NCBI GenBank assembly: GCA_001643675.2 | Contig: LSRY02000034.1 | Location: forward strand, 930,001 to 994,000 | Direction: 5' to 3' | Length of the DNA stretch: 64,000 nt | Source: Monocercomonoides exilis | Lineage: Eukaryota; Preaxostyla; Oxymonadida; Polymastigidae | In this document: one piece after another, positions 31,385 through 42,950 of the stretch | Layout of the letters: each line of letters starts with the position of its first letter | Position numbering within the stretch: the stretch's first letter is position 1 | Made by a program: the position numbers and the translations under genes | The notes under the pieces: generated by a model | Told to the model about the DNA's origin: nothing | Database searches by the model: none | Seen by the model: only the letters and a program-made list of their open reading frames with translations

Positions 31385-33960
31385 AAAAATCGATTTTTTC
31401 TTTAAAAAAAAAAAAAAAAAAAAGTCAAGAAATCAGAAGAAAGGCAAGAAGCGAGATGAGCGATCGAGAATCAATCATAAGTTGCAATCGTCTTCAAACT
31501 ATTATTTTGACTGTTGGAGAAGGTTGATGAGAAAGAAGAGACAAGGAAGAGATTACCATCCATCTTATAAATTTAAACAGCAAAAACAGATTCAACATTT
31601 GTTCGGGGGGAGGATTTGTGTCCAACCACCTCATCAATGTCGAATCTGGTAAATGCAATGGCCTGTTCATCACCTCATGAGAAGCTGATTGTGGATTTGA
31701 GAGATTCTTTGTTCATGCTTTTGCATGGAAGGAATGAGAAGAAGGAAATAGCGATAGGCTGTAAAAAATAAAGGAAGATTACTGATGTTCAGTCATGTTC
31801 TGGGTGGCTAATCTTGCGCTCCTTTCATTTGATGAAATGGACAGCCCACTTCCGTCATTGGTCAATCTGAGTCCACATATTGTATTGTTCTCAGAACATA
31901 TGGAAATCTGCATTGTGATGCATTCTGATTTGCTTTTATCTGATGACTCAGATTCATCGTCGATTTCTTCATCAATAGTTGCCACTTCTGTAAGTGATGA
32001 TAACGACAATGATAGTGATTCCCTTCCCTCATCGGAGTCTTAGGATGATGAGAACAACAGAAAAGAGTGTTTGAGATGGAAGGCACCCGAGCTTCTGATG
32101 AACAAAAAGATGGGAGCAACAAAAGAGTCAGTTGCCTTTTCGGTTGAAATTATGCGCTGTGTCTGAGGTTGTAGATCCCATCAAAAGAGCAGGAAAATAA
32201 GTGAGAAGATAGAAGATTGCTGGAATAGATATAACAAAAAGCGGTTAAATAACTTCACTTTGAAGCCTCGTTGATAGCTAACTTGATGGTTCTTCTCAAA
32301 TCGTGTGTCGAATGTTAACATTCAAAAAGAATTCCTTTTGCTTCTCGCTCCATGTATTTTCATGATTTTATTCTCATCTGTTACAGTTCGTAAAACATTT
32401 GTTGATCGCTCAGCCATAAAACCGATTCAGCAAGCTTATTTTCAGTGAAAGAGAAATTGTGTTCGTGAAGAAAGAGGAGAAGTTGCAAAAACATGCTATG
32501 AAGAGATTGACGAACAGAATGAAGAAATTGACTTCAAAATTGATATTTCTGTTAAATTGTTTTTCGCACTTTGAGCATTTTTTAATTAAATTCATCAATC
32601 CATGTTTTGTGAGTAGCCTATTTCGCATCTTAACGTTCAAAATTCGAAATCTTCATCAATTTATTGTCAGTTTCCACAATTATCTTTCACTTCATTCCTC
32701 ATTTGTCAGACGAAGTCAGTTACAGAGGATAATAAAACAGCAGAAAAACGAATATCCAACATGTTAGACCACAATCTGTTATATATTCATTCAACATGGG
32801 AAGATCATTCCATAAACAAAATAGTGTCAATTGCCGAAAGGCAGTCACGGCATTTCCGATCAAGCAGTTTTCTACTCTATGAACTTTTTTCGATCCTCAA
32901 AATGTATTTGAAGAGCTAACAAATTCATTTAAGCGTTTTCTTCCTCCTCTTCACTTGAGTCATTTATCTTTTCTGAGTGCTTTTCCTCTTCAATATCATT
33001 CTTTGCAACAAATCTCATGTAGATTCGTTGGATCATTATGTGATAGCTGCTGAATCTAACAAATCTAACCACATAATCCATCACAAGCTCTGCCATCTCT
33101 TGCACCTTCTCTATACTTTCTCCAACATTCCATAAAAGCTAGTTTTTGCCAAGTTACTTCGTTTTCCAGCTTCTTCGCCACATGCCTTGACAGCGGAGAA
33201 CGCGATACCAGACACATCATCGCTAACAATTTCAGTGATATCAAACAGATTGTTGATCAATGGACACACGTTCACAACTGCAAACAGAATAATTCGTTTG
33301 CTTTCAGAAAATCTTATTCAATATCGCGGCAAGAGACGGAAGCCAAGTCATTCAAGAAGGAGCTTTTTGTTTAATATTGACTGAAGAGTCAAAGCTGAAA
33401 GGTGACTGAAGTTCAGAAACGAGAGACGTTTGATTTGAAGATGATGACAGTGGTTTGGCTGTTGAAGAGTTTCTAAAAAATTGATGCTCGAAGCTCTTTG
33501 ATTTCGCCAAACTAGTTGAGAATGAAGGTTGGAGAATGAATGAAGAAGTCACCGAAGAAAGAGAAGGACTTGTATTTTATTTTGTTCGAGACAAAGACTC
33601 CGAAGGAATCGAGTGGAAAGGCATCAAAAATCTGATAAATCTGCTCATTTGGCTAAAAAAATTGAAAAAGAGATTGTTTCTATCAGCATAAAATTGAGAA
33701 TTCTGTTGTTTCTCTTTCGTATTTAGTATTCTCATTGGCTTCTCTGTTTCCACTTGATATGAAAAACACTTCTTGCAACATTGTACATTTATTTCGGAAT
33801 AATCTGCTTCTTTTTCCTCTCCTTCGCTTCTTTCATCTCATTAAACAAAAAAGGAAACAGAAACCTCCTTTATCTTCAATGCATTCACTAGCCAAGCCTG
33901 CTGTAAACACTCAACCACATCGCAACATAATTTTAGCAAGGTAACATTTCTGGATCAGAT
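31385..33960. other. Mixed decayed sequence, no intact gene
   Basis: A poly-A run (about 31405-31422) is followed by moderately G+C-richer DNA with many short frames on both strands and frequent stops. Nothing is recognisable. Composition suggests old coding material (for example around 31780-32120 and 33180-33560), but no motif supports a family. Confidence 0.4.
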
Positions 33961-34008
33961 CGTATTTTTGTACAGCGCATAACAATTCACAGATAAATTA
34001 AATAGTTT

Positions 34009-36594
34009 GCTCAGATTACGATTGAAGCACATCTCTCCGCGAGAGTTGTAGATGTGCATCTCCACAACACGGAAAAGGCGATTCTGTGGAAAGAGCTGTC
34101 GTTGAACCAGTTGAACCACGCGTTTGCCCACGAGCTCACATCTGCAGATGAGACATTCAACCGCTACAATGGCATGCACTACAAAGAAACTGGTATGCGC
34201 TTGCTGCAGAATCTGCTGTACCTCCCGTTCTATTTCGGTGCTGCTCCGCTGGGAAGCAAGGATACAGAGGTATTTGTGTGTGTGCAGAACAATGGAAAAC
34301 TTCCACTTGATTGGCAAATACGCGATCCATCAGACTTTGATGTGAGGGCTGAGCATTGGGTGGAGGAAAGAGATCTGAGGAAGGGGATGATGCATCAGAT
34401 GGGAGGGATGGGTTTGGGCGGAAATGGAGGTGGAGGAGCAAGTGGAGGAGAAGGAGGAGGAAATGATGATGATAATGGAGGAGACGGAAGTGGTGGAAAA
34501 CAAGGAGGAGCCAACGGAGTTGGAATGAGTGCAATTTCGATTGATCCGCGTGAGGGCCATCTTGAAACAGGAGAAGAATGTGTAGTGAGATTTTCGTGCA
34601 ACCACCACAGCGAGGGAATGCACCAGGCATCGTTCATCTGGCAGCTTCTGGGTGGCGGGAAGCAAGTTGTTTTGGAGATCGCGTGCCAGACGCTGAGTCC
34701 AACTGATGCACATGTTGTGTTTGAGAGTGGACGAGGCGCAGAGACGACGGCGATGCACTTTCTGGAGCAGATGCCCATCGGCGAGGTGGATGCACCAATG
34801 CAGTCGATCGTGCTGCGGAACGAAGGTGGGACGAGCATCGACTACAGACTCGACCTGACTGATGTGGAGCGGCTGAATGCATCTGCGTCTGATTTCCCTC
34901 TGTTTGAGTGTCCTGTCACGAGGGGGATTGAACCAGCGTATGGAAAGCGGATGATATACTAGCGCTTCTGCCCACTGATGCAGAGAGGGTACTTGTCGAT
35001 GATTCAGATCAAGCTGGGAAGCAGATACAGCTCGATGAGTGTGATGAATGCAAATGTTGGAGGAGCAGGAGGAAGTGATGGAACAGAAGGAATCACGCTC
35101 ATGAAGACAGCGCTCCAAGCGCTGCTGGCAGGAGACGGTTTCATCGCGAAGGAAGGAGCAGAGCCACTTGTGGATGAAAAAACGACAACAATTCCAGCTC
35201 CTCTTTCTCCGCTTCCTGGCCAGCTGTACTTATTGTCACATGAGCGAGTTGGCTTTGGGAGCGTGGCGGGTGGAAGCATCGAGCGGAGGCTGGTGTGTCT
35301 GGTGTGTCCGCGTGTGAGGAGACACCCTGCGCTGCAGAAGAGGGCGTGTGAGAAAGGAGAGAAGAGAGAAATTATATTAGAAACAGAAGAGAGTCGTCCG
35401 CTGATCAAGTCGGATGCTGCAATAATTTGACCGATCAGAGGAGAGATTGCAGAAGGAGAGAGATGTGTGTGTGTTGTGGAGCTGCATGCACCGATAGCTG
35501 CTCAGGTTGTGGATACTTCACTTCAGTGCAACATTAGAAAAGCGATGTTCACTTCCTTCATCTCGAATTCTTCAATTGCGAATCAGAATTCTTCATCGTC
35601 TTCTTCCATCAATGGTGTTGGTGCAAGTTCAGAAGTTAATCAAATCTTTTCCTATCATCGTTTCCCTTCAGCCCGTCGTTCATCTTCTGTGAATGGTACT
35701 TCTTCTTCATCTTCTGTTGTTGCATCCAACTTTAACTCAGGCAGCATTGATGATCATTCCATTACCGCCTCACTATCCACGCAGCACTCTCAACTGGGAA
35801 AAATCAAAGGACTTCCTTCTTCTTCGTATCCTGTGCCTTCTCAGTCTTCCTCTTCCTCCTCGCTGGCAATTGCCCCGCATCAACCAAGCATCCGCAAGCA
35901 GCCACCGAGAGTGAGCGTCATTGAGCGCATGAAGAAATCTCGGGGCATTCAAATAGCCACACAACTTGAGCAGTTCCGCACTGTCCTGGAAAAAGCGAGA
36001 AACGAAGAGAACCAGTTTCTGTTGGCGCTGGCGAGGCAGCCTGTTGATCCGCTTTCAGCAGCTGCTGCGTCAACACTGTAATCGCGAACATTGACCAGTT
36101 GCATTCAGCTCAATGAATCCACGAAGTAGGCGCTGGAGGGAGCAGCGCAGGAAAAAGAGGAACAGAAGATCAGGATTTTGCAAAAGGAGAAGGAGAAAGA
36201 AGCGTTCAGGATGTACAACCTCACCCCAACGACGTCTGCCACGAAAGGAACAACAAGAAAGAACAAAGGGAACTTGGGGCCGCTGAGAGAGTCGCGAAGC
36301 AGCAGTGCTGGAGGAAGGAGGATGACCGATGCAGCAGAAGTGAGCGGAGCGAATGTTCCTCTTCCTCCCTTGTTGAATCCGTCTTCTGGCTCTTCTTCTG
36401 GTTCTGGTTCAGTTTCAGTTCCATTGTATTCTCAGCAGGGAATAGTACAACAGGGGTCTATACAATCACAGGGAATTCAGGGAATTCAGTGGCTAATTCA
36501 AACTGGAGCAATGAACAAGCAAGGCAGCGCAGTTCGTTTGCCACCTTTGGGGATGCAAGAGCCAAATGAAGGGGGAAGAGGACATGAAGGGTAA
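34009..36594 (+). pseudogene. CFAP65/HYDIN-like ASH-domain flagellar protein, broken by nonsense codons only
   Basis: One reading frame runs through the whole segment with in-frame stops at 34960-34962 (TAG), 35428-35430 (TGA), 36079-36081 (TAA) and 36127-36129 (TAG). It begins AQITIEAHLSARVVDVHL after an upstream stop, probably an exon edge. Recognisable ASH/MSP-like strands are FVCVQNNGKLPLDWQI, ECVVRFSCNHHSEGMHQASF, and PIGEVDAPMQSIVLRNEGGT followed by FPLFECP, the PIG..PP..Y.L.NGG pattern that I associate with CFAP65-type axonemal proteins. Later parts are Gly-, Ser- and Lys-rich linkers (for example 34420-34500). Normal genes of this type build the central-pair apparatus of motile flagella. 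No frameshift was found. More of the frame may continue past 36594 (MSSKKKKFSELEEL). Confidence 0.6.
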
Positions 36595-36869
36595 ATGTCG
36601 TCGAAGAAGAAGAAGTTTAGTGAATTGGAAGAGCTGTAGGATTTGGATGGAGGGATGAGTGGAAAGCTGGGCGAGTGAGAGGAAGATTGAGAATGGGATT
36701 ACAGTTTCAGAGAGCCAGACCAGAAGATATTTTTGAGAATATTATTCAACAGTAGATAGTCCATACGATTTTGGGAGCTGAACGGGGCTTCTTCTCTTTT
36801 GCGAGTATTTCTGTATCAACCGCCGCTCAATGCAAACAGAAATACAAAGATTTCTTCTGTTTCTTCTCT

Positions 36870-37378
36870 TTTTCTTCTTCTTCTTCTTCTTCTTCTTCTT
36901 CTTCTTCTTCTTCTTCTTCTTCTTCTTCTTCTTCTTCTTCTTCTTCTTCTTCTTCTTCTTCTTCTTCTTCTTCTCCTCCTTCTTCTTCTTCTTCTTCTTC
37001 TTCTCCTTCTCCTTCTTCTTCTTCTTCTTCTTCTTCTTCTTCTTCTTCTTCTTCTTCTTCTTCTTCTTCTTCTTCTTCTTCTTCTTCTTCTTCTTCTTCT
37101 TCTTCTTCTTCTTCTCCTTCTTCTTCTTCTTCTTCTTCTTCTTCTTCTTCTTCTTCTTCTTCTTCTTCTTCTTCTTCTTCTTCTTCTTCTTCTTCTTCTT
37201 CTTCTTCTTCTTCTTCTTCTTCTTCTTCTTCTTCTTCTTCTTCTTCTTCTTCTTCTTCTCCTTCTTCTTCCCCCTCTCCTTCTTCTTCTTCTTCTTCTTC
37301 TTCTTCTTCTTCTTCTTCTTCTTCTTCTTCTTCTTCTTCCCCCTCTCCTTCTTCTTCTTCTTCTTCTTCTTCATCTCA
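36870..37378. repeat. CTT/GAA trinucleotide microsatellite, about 500 bp
   Basis: Almost pure CTT repeats with occasional CCT and a few CCCCT interruptions. It lies directly upstream of IQCH-like copy 2. Poly-Ser, poly-Leu, poly-Phe and poly-Lys reading frames across it are artefacts. The purine/pyrimidine mirror symmetry could form triplex DNA. Confidence 0.95.
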
Positions 37379-37466
37379 TCATTATCAACTTCTTCTTTTT
37401 TTTCTTCACTCATATTTATCTCCAAGAAAAAAAATTTTTTTTGTTCCATCTTTTAGACATCTCTGG

Positions 37467-38330
37467 GGAATGGAGAGCTTTTGCAGCTGGTTAACATTTG
37501 TGATTGGAATGTGGATGCTGTGTTTGTGTAGACGGTGGAGCTGCCGGCAGACAAGGCGGGGTATCTGAAAAAGCTTCTTGTTTCCTTCGAAGTGCAGCAG
37601 TCCTTTCTTCTCTCAGCACTTTTTGTATTATTTGCCTTCTTGACCATTCCAAAAGCGGAAAAGCGAAGAGAAGAAAGCAGCAGGAGATGAAAAGCCATCT
37701 TCATCTTCATCTTCGTCATCAGCGCCTGCGATTGACCCTTCGGATACGTCGGCGCTGGCGGCGTCATACACATCGAAAGGAGCGATGGACCACATCGAGA
37801 GGCGGCTGCGGATTATGATGCCAGATGCGACTGGGGTGTATGGGCGGCACATGCCGCTGTCGCTGCAGCTGCTGCTGTCGCCGCGGGCGCTGCAGACGCT
37901 GCGGGGATATGTTGTGGCTCGGCGGGCGGTGCTGTATGGGGGTGTTGTGTGTGCATACGATGTGGCGCTTTCAGCGATGCTTTCGGTTCCGCTGGTCGCC
38001 CCGCTTCCTTCGCTTGCAGCGTCGGTGGGCACGAAGTCGGGGAGCAAGCGGATCTTTGCAGCGGCAGATGTTAATGCGTTCCCGTCGATCTACGATCTGT
38101 TTGACCCGTCGCTGCTGCCGTCGGCGATAGCGCGGCTGGTGTCGCGATCGCCGCAGTCGAGGTGTGTGGAGGTGAAACTGGACGACGAAGTGATGGGGCG
38201 AGGGGTTACAGTGTGTGAAGTGGGGGAGAGTGTGGAGAAGGCTCTGGAGGCGGAGGGGCTGAGGGTGGAGGTTGTCGTTCTGTGGCCTGCAGTGATTGTA
38301 CAGGTTGTTCTTGAGGAGCTAGAAGAATAA
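37467..38330 (+). pseudogene. IQCH-like ATP-grasp-type protein, best-preserved copy 2
   Basis: The 5' part (NVDAVFV, then ELPADKAGYLKKLLVS) is broken by a stop and frame changes. From about 37700 a long clean frame runs to TAA at 38328-38330. It contains AIDPSDTSALAASYTSKGAM, HIERRLRIMMPDATGVYG, RHMPLSLQLLLSPRALQTL, TKSGSKRIFAAADVNAFP, SIYDLFDPSLLPSAIARLVS, and VEVKLDDEVMGRGVTVCEV. The series RHMPLS, STKSGSKRIF, DIY and KxDDExxGRGxAxC is that of IQCH and related ATP-grasp-like flagellar proteins. The 3' half could still be translated, but without the 5' half it is best called a relic. Strong G+C bias marks it as ex-genic. Confidence 0.65.
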
Positions 38331-38692
38331 TAATTCGAAGAAGCAGAAGAAGAAGGAAAAGACATGGGAGGAGGAGATGACATAGAAGAAGAAAGAAGTA
38401 GCAGCAGAAGAAGGAGAAGAAAAAGAAGAAGAAGGAGGAGGAGGAGAAGGAGAAGAAGGAGAAGGAGGAGGAAGAGGAAGAGGAGGAGGAGGAAGAAGAA
38501 GAGGAAGAGGAGGAGGAGGAGGAAGAAGAGGAGGAGGAGGAGGAAGAAGAAGAAGAAGAGGAGGAGGAGGAGGAGGAGGAGGAGGAGGAGGAGGAGGAAG
38601 AGGAGGAGGAGGAGGAGGAGAAGAAGAAGAAGAAGAAGAAGAAGAAGAAGAAGAAGATAAAGAAGAAGAAGAAGAAGAAGAAGAAGAAGCAA
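38331..38692. repeat. GAA/GGA purine microsatellite, about 330 bp
   Basis: From about 38336 the + strand is purine-only over long stretches (AGGAGGAGG, AAGAAGAAG). It lies between two convergent gene relics. Arg-, Pro- and Leu-rich frames on both strands are artefacts. Confidence 0.9.
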
Positions 38693-38702
38693 TAATCGTT
38701 CC

Positions 38703-39197
38703 AGATGCTATATTTTTAATTATCTTTATTTGAATCTTCAACCAAGTCGTGTTCTGATTCAGAAGCGAACGATTCACATCCTCTTCATTAGCCATGCGCT
38801 TGTGCAAGTTGAGTGTCAGGCAGATATCACTGAACGACTCCAGGCCGCTCAACAGAAGCTCGACTTCTTTTGCCAACGCACTTGTCGTATCAGAGGAGCT
38901 TGGCCCAGACAAAGCAGAGAGTAGAGAAGGATACACCGCATTAGACAGCATCTTGCGGATAGGCAGCGTCAGATGCGAATAGACAATCACCTTTGTGGTC
39001 TTTGCCTGAGTGACTGGACAGAAGATGTGTTCAATGTATTTCATGCTAAGGTCAAAGTGCTTGTTCACTTGCTGCTCGTCGTCTTCGCTTTTCGGCTTGT
39101 TCGGTAGCACTCACTTTGCCTTCTGAATCAGCTTCTGCTTCTCGTTGTTTATCTTAAATGGAAACAGAACACGCCCAGTCGTCTGTTCAAAATCCAT
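38703..39197 (-). pseudogene. Unrecognised gene fragment with one internal stop
   Basis: Read from ATG at 39197: MDFEQTTGRVLFPFKINNEK, then an in-frame TGA just before 39110, then VLPNKPKSEDDEQQVNKHFD, FCPVTQAKTTKVIVYSHLTL and PIRKMLSNAVYPSLLSALS. The frame then runs into the purine microsatellite, which has destroyed or replaced the rest. No known domain identified. It converges on IQCH-like copy 2. Confidence 0.5.
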
Positions 39198-40542
39198 TCA
39201 TCTCCTCTCCAAGATGTCTGCTTTTTGCGTCATCATTCAGCTAAGCTTTGCTTCCGTACACCGATAGTAGCGAGATGCTTGGAAAGTCGCTATGATCTCT
39301 GCTCCATTTGTGATGTGCACAACTGAGCTGGAATGGTCCAGAAAAGCAAATAAATAAACTTGAGTCTCACATTTCACTTGCATTAATCATGTGATTGAAA
39401 AAGAATAAATAGTGGAAGAAGAATAATTATGACCAATTTGAGCTTCATGAAATGAGATCAAGCTTCTTTTCGCTGGCAGCATCAACACGTTTCTGGCATA
39501 ACATCTCCAAGAATAATTCTTTTGAAGAAAGTGCGCAAAAGGGCCAATACCAAACAGCTTATGTATTCTCTCACTGATGTTATCGATAGCCCGCGATGGC
39601 CTCCCATCGAATTCAAAACCTCTTGAAGCTTTAGCAACGGGTCTATTAGCTCGATACGCAAATGATCTTTATGATAGAAATGCTCAATATAATATATTCT
39701 TCTTCTTTTCCTTTCATTTGACACGTTATTTCTCTTCCTCCTTCAGAATCTTCAGAAACTTATTTTTCTTTTTCATGTTTCCAGATTATGAATTCAAATC
39801 TGTGTTTTTCAAAAGCATTGCTTCTTCTTCCAATTTCTATTTGAATGAGTAATTATTCCTTCTGCATTAACGATTACAGGTCAAAATTTTCTCGAATAAT
39901 ATGCAACCTTCATCAGCAGCATAGACAATTTTATATAACTTTTATCCCTATCAGTTGTATTTCAAAATGAAAGCAATGATCTCATTCACACCTTTCACAC
40001 GTCTTCTCCTGTAATTTTCTTCAATATCGTGTTTGTTCATAAAATCAAAAATATATTATTATTATGGATTTTTATTCAAATATTTTTTTCTTATTTTTAT
40101 TTTTTGCAATGTGATATAAATAAAGAATAAGTTTGGTACAGAATATGGATTAAAAAAAAATTTTTTTTTCGAAATTTTATTGTCGTGAAATTTTTAAAAA
40201 TAGATAAATGGATGTTCTGAAAAGCTGCATATTTCGACGTTGTCAACTTAATCTGAATTGTTTCAATTGTTACAACAAAAATTATTCAAATTGAGAAATT
40301 TTGCATTCAAAAAAATAAAATTTGCATTCATAATAATAATTTTAGCAAACAAAATGAGAACTTTTGCGTTCAAAATTGAAATTTTGCAAACAAATTTATA
40401 ATTTTTTCTAACGAAATAATAATTTTTGAATTCGAATTAATAATTGTTGAAAACCTAACAAAATTTTGTTCACTCTCTCACGAAATTTTGTGAAAATCAT
40501 TTTTTTAACATTTGAATCGGAAATTATTTTATGTAGCTTTTG
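39198..40542. other. Decayed then AT-rich region
   Basis: 39198-39860 holds short frames with frequent stops (for example MLSIARDGLPSNSKPLEALA near 39577), probably old coding sequence of no known family. From about 39860 on it is AT-rich with no signal. Confidence 0.4.
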
Positions 40543-40919
40543 CAGTTTGTGCAAATAATCCCTGACAAGATCAATATCTCAATAACAGCATGAAGGAAAA
40601 TTCTGATAATTTTCCTCAAAATATATCTCATCAAAACAAACTCACGTGACATACAAGACTTTCAGGATAGCTTAGCTTGAGCTCTGAAAAAATAATATTG
40701 ACAATTTTGGCAAAACTGAATTTAGAATTTTACAGAAATTTTCTAAATTATATTTTCAGAGCTCAAGCTAAGCTATCCTGAAAGTCTTGTATGTCACGTG
40801 AGTTTGTTTTGATGAGATATATTTTGAGGAAAAGTATCAGAATTTTCCTTCATGCTGTTATTGAGATATTGATCTTGTCAGGTATTTTTTGTGATGTCCG
40901 GTATTTTTTGCACAAACTG
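40543..40919. mobile_element. Short foldback element (MITE-like), about 377 bp
   Basis: Arms about 40543-40694 and 40746-40919 are inverted copies sharing CAGTTTGTGCAAA ends and a long common core (for example GAGCTCAAGCTAAGCTATCC). The right arm has an extra block (GGACATCACAAAAAATACC) missing from the left, which is a small deletion in the left arm. TA or TG flanks and the CAGT..TGCAAA end suggest a Tc1/mariner- or pogo-type origin. No coding capacity. Confidence 0.8.
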
Positions 40920-41780
40920 TATTTTCATGTGCGTTAAAAAAATTTTTGAAATGTTTTATATTTCCTGAAATTTTTAATAATTTCATATAATTTTTATTCA
41001 TATGATAACATTAGATATTTTCATTTCGAATGCAAAAATTTTTATTTCGTTTGATATTTTTTCATTTCGAACGCAAAAATTATTAATTTGAATGAAAAAT
41101 TATTCTTTTGAATGAAAATATTATTAATTCGTTAGCAAAATTATAAATTCGATTGCAAAAATTCTCATTTGGGTCATTTTTTTTGAAAAGTCGCAAACGT
41201 TTAACTGATCTGAAAATCAGATCAAAAATGATCAAAAAATGTTGATCATTCCGTTTCCATTATATATTGCAAAAAATTATTCAATTGAGTTTTATCACCT
41301 ATCCCCAAATATAGCGTTTCATTGAAACAAATTTCATATATTATTTTTACTGTTTAATCATATTTATGTTATTAAATATTATTGTCTTGTTTTTTTGAAG
41401 CAACTGAATAATTTGTTTATATTTCTATGTTTTCATTTCAACTGTTCGTATTGCACGTTTTGATTTTTTGAACAGAAACTCCTTTTCAATTATTTTCCTA
41501 TGTTTAATAACAGATAGATTTTCACTTGTTTTAATTTGAATATTTTGAAAAGAAATTATTAAATAGGAAATTTTCATCTTTTCTTTCCTCATTGAAATTA
41601 AAAGAAATTCAAAAAGTTGTTAATATTGAGCAGTTATTAAGGTTATAAGAAATAAATGAAGAATAACTTGTAATTTCTCAAAATTAAATGTTCTTTCATA
41701 TAAAATTCGAAAGAGAAATGGTCTCTCATGTTTTGAATTAAATCATGAGTCAGATCTTTAAAAGCTTACAAATACTCATT
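40920..41780. other. AT-rich intergenic region
   Basis: No coding signal. Loosely repeated phrases (TTCGAATGCAAAAATT and variants) lie on both sides of the foldback element, at about 40270-40460 and 41025-41165, in opposite orientation, so the element may have a longer diverged outer inverted repeat. Confidence 0.45.
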
Positions 41781-41867
41781 TGCTTTTTTGCTCATCTTTT
41801 TCTTCTCATTTCAATTCCCTTCCAAAAGAAATCTTGTTCCTTCTTTTCCATCAAATCAAGAAAGATG

Positions 41868-42950
41868 AGATTTCGGTGATGATTGACGTTTCTAATTTGA
41901 ACATGGATCTTGTGTTTGTGCCACGAAAGACACTGCAATTTTGTGTGATGAGTTGCATCAAAAAGCTTCTTGTGGGAGTGGAAGCGATTCAGTTGTCTCT
42001 TCGCACAGCGCCTTTGTCTTCTTCGTCTTCTTCGAGTGGAGCAGCACGCAGATCTTCTTTATCATTCCTGGGTCCAATAAGAGAAGAGAAGAAGGTGACA
42101 GGGAATGAACAGTTATTAGCATCTTCGTCTGTACGTGCAATTTACCCTTCGGATGCCTCGAAGGTGGAGGCTTCATAAACGCTTGAAGTGGCATGGTTGA
42201 ATGAAATCGTTAGGCGGCTGAGGATAGTTGTGAAGAAAGCAGCTGAGCTGCAAAAGCTGCATGGTTATGAAGCTGTCACTGCTCCTGTCGGTGCGGATGT
42301 TGTATATGCTGCGAGGTTTCAGTGTTGGCTTTCAGTGCTCTGCTGAAGAGAACGTGCTGTGTCCGTTCAATGTGAAATATTTTTCATTAAACTTCTGGCT
42401 CTGCTCCCGTTTCTTGAGGACTTACCGAGAAAGATGTCGTCGAAGAAGCCGATATAAACAGCGGTAGATGTGGATGCGTTCCTGCAAAACTGCAATCCGC
42501 CTGATCCATCGCTGGCTCCATTGGCCATTGAATGGCTGTCGAACCGATAGAAGCAGTCGAGGCATGCGGAGTGATGAAGCTGGACAACAAAATGAGGATG
42601 TGAATGGTTGCAGTGAATGAAGCGGGAGAGATTGTGGAAAAGGCGCTGGAGGCGGTGGGACAGAGGGGCCGATGATGGAAGATGTGGTTCTGTCGCCTGC
42701 AGCGATTGTGCTGAATTTGCAGGAAGAAAGAAAAGAAGAAGAAGAAGTTGGAAAAGGAAAAGGAGGCGAAGCTACTGGGCGGGCTGGCAGAGCAGCTGCA
42801 GGAGAAGAACAATATCTTCTTTTTCTTCAGGATTATTTCGAAGCTAAGCTAGATGTTCAATGCAGAGGTGAAGCAGGTGAAGGAAGTGAAGGAGCAGCTG
42901 GTGACGATGAAGGAGAAGGTGGAACTGATTTCGATGAGGATTGAGAAGTG
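41868..42950 (+). pseudogene. IQCH-like protein, decayed copy 3
   Basis: Starts with VSNLNMDLVFVPRKTLQFCV, continues with CIKKLLVGVEAIQLSLRTAP, a Ser-rich linker, AIYPSDASKVEAS and, after stops, EIVRRLRIVVKKAAELQKLH; the ATP-grasp-like core is mostly lost. Later fragments NEAGEIVEKALEAVGQ and a coiled-coil stretch (KLLGGLAEQLQEKNN, EVKQVKEVKEQLVTMKEKVE) extend past the part kept in the other copies. Many stops and frame changes make it the most decayed copy. Confidence 0.55.

Noticed and set aside
36771-37568. Poly-Ser, poly-Leu, poly-Phe and poly-Lys frames over the CTT tract
   Set aside because: All frames of a pure trinucleotide repeat are open; there is no other coding evidence.
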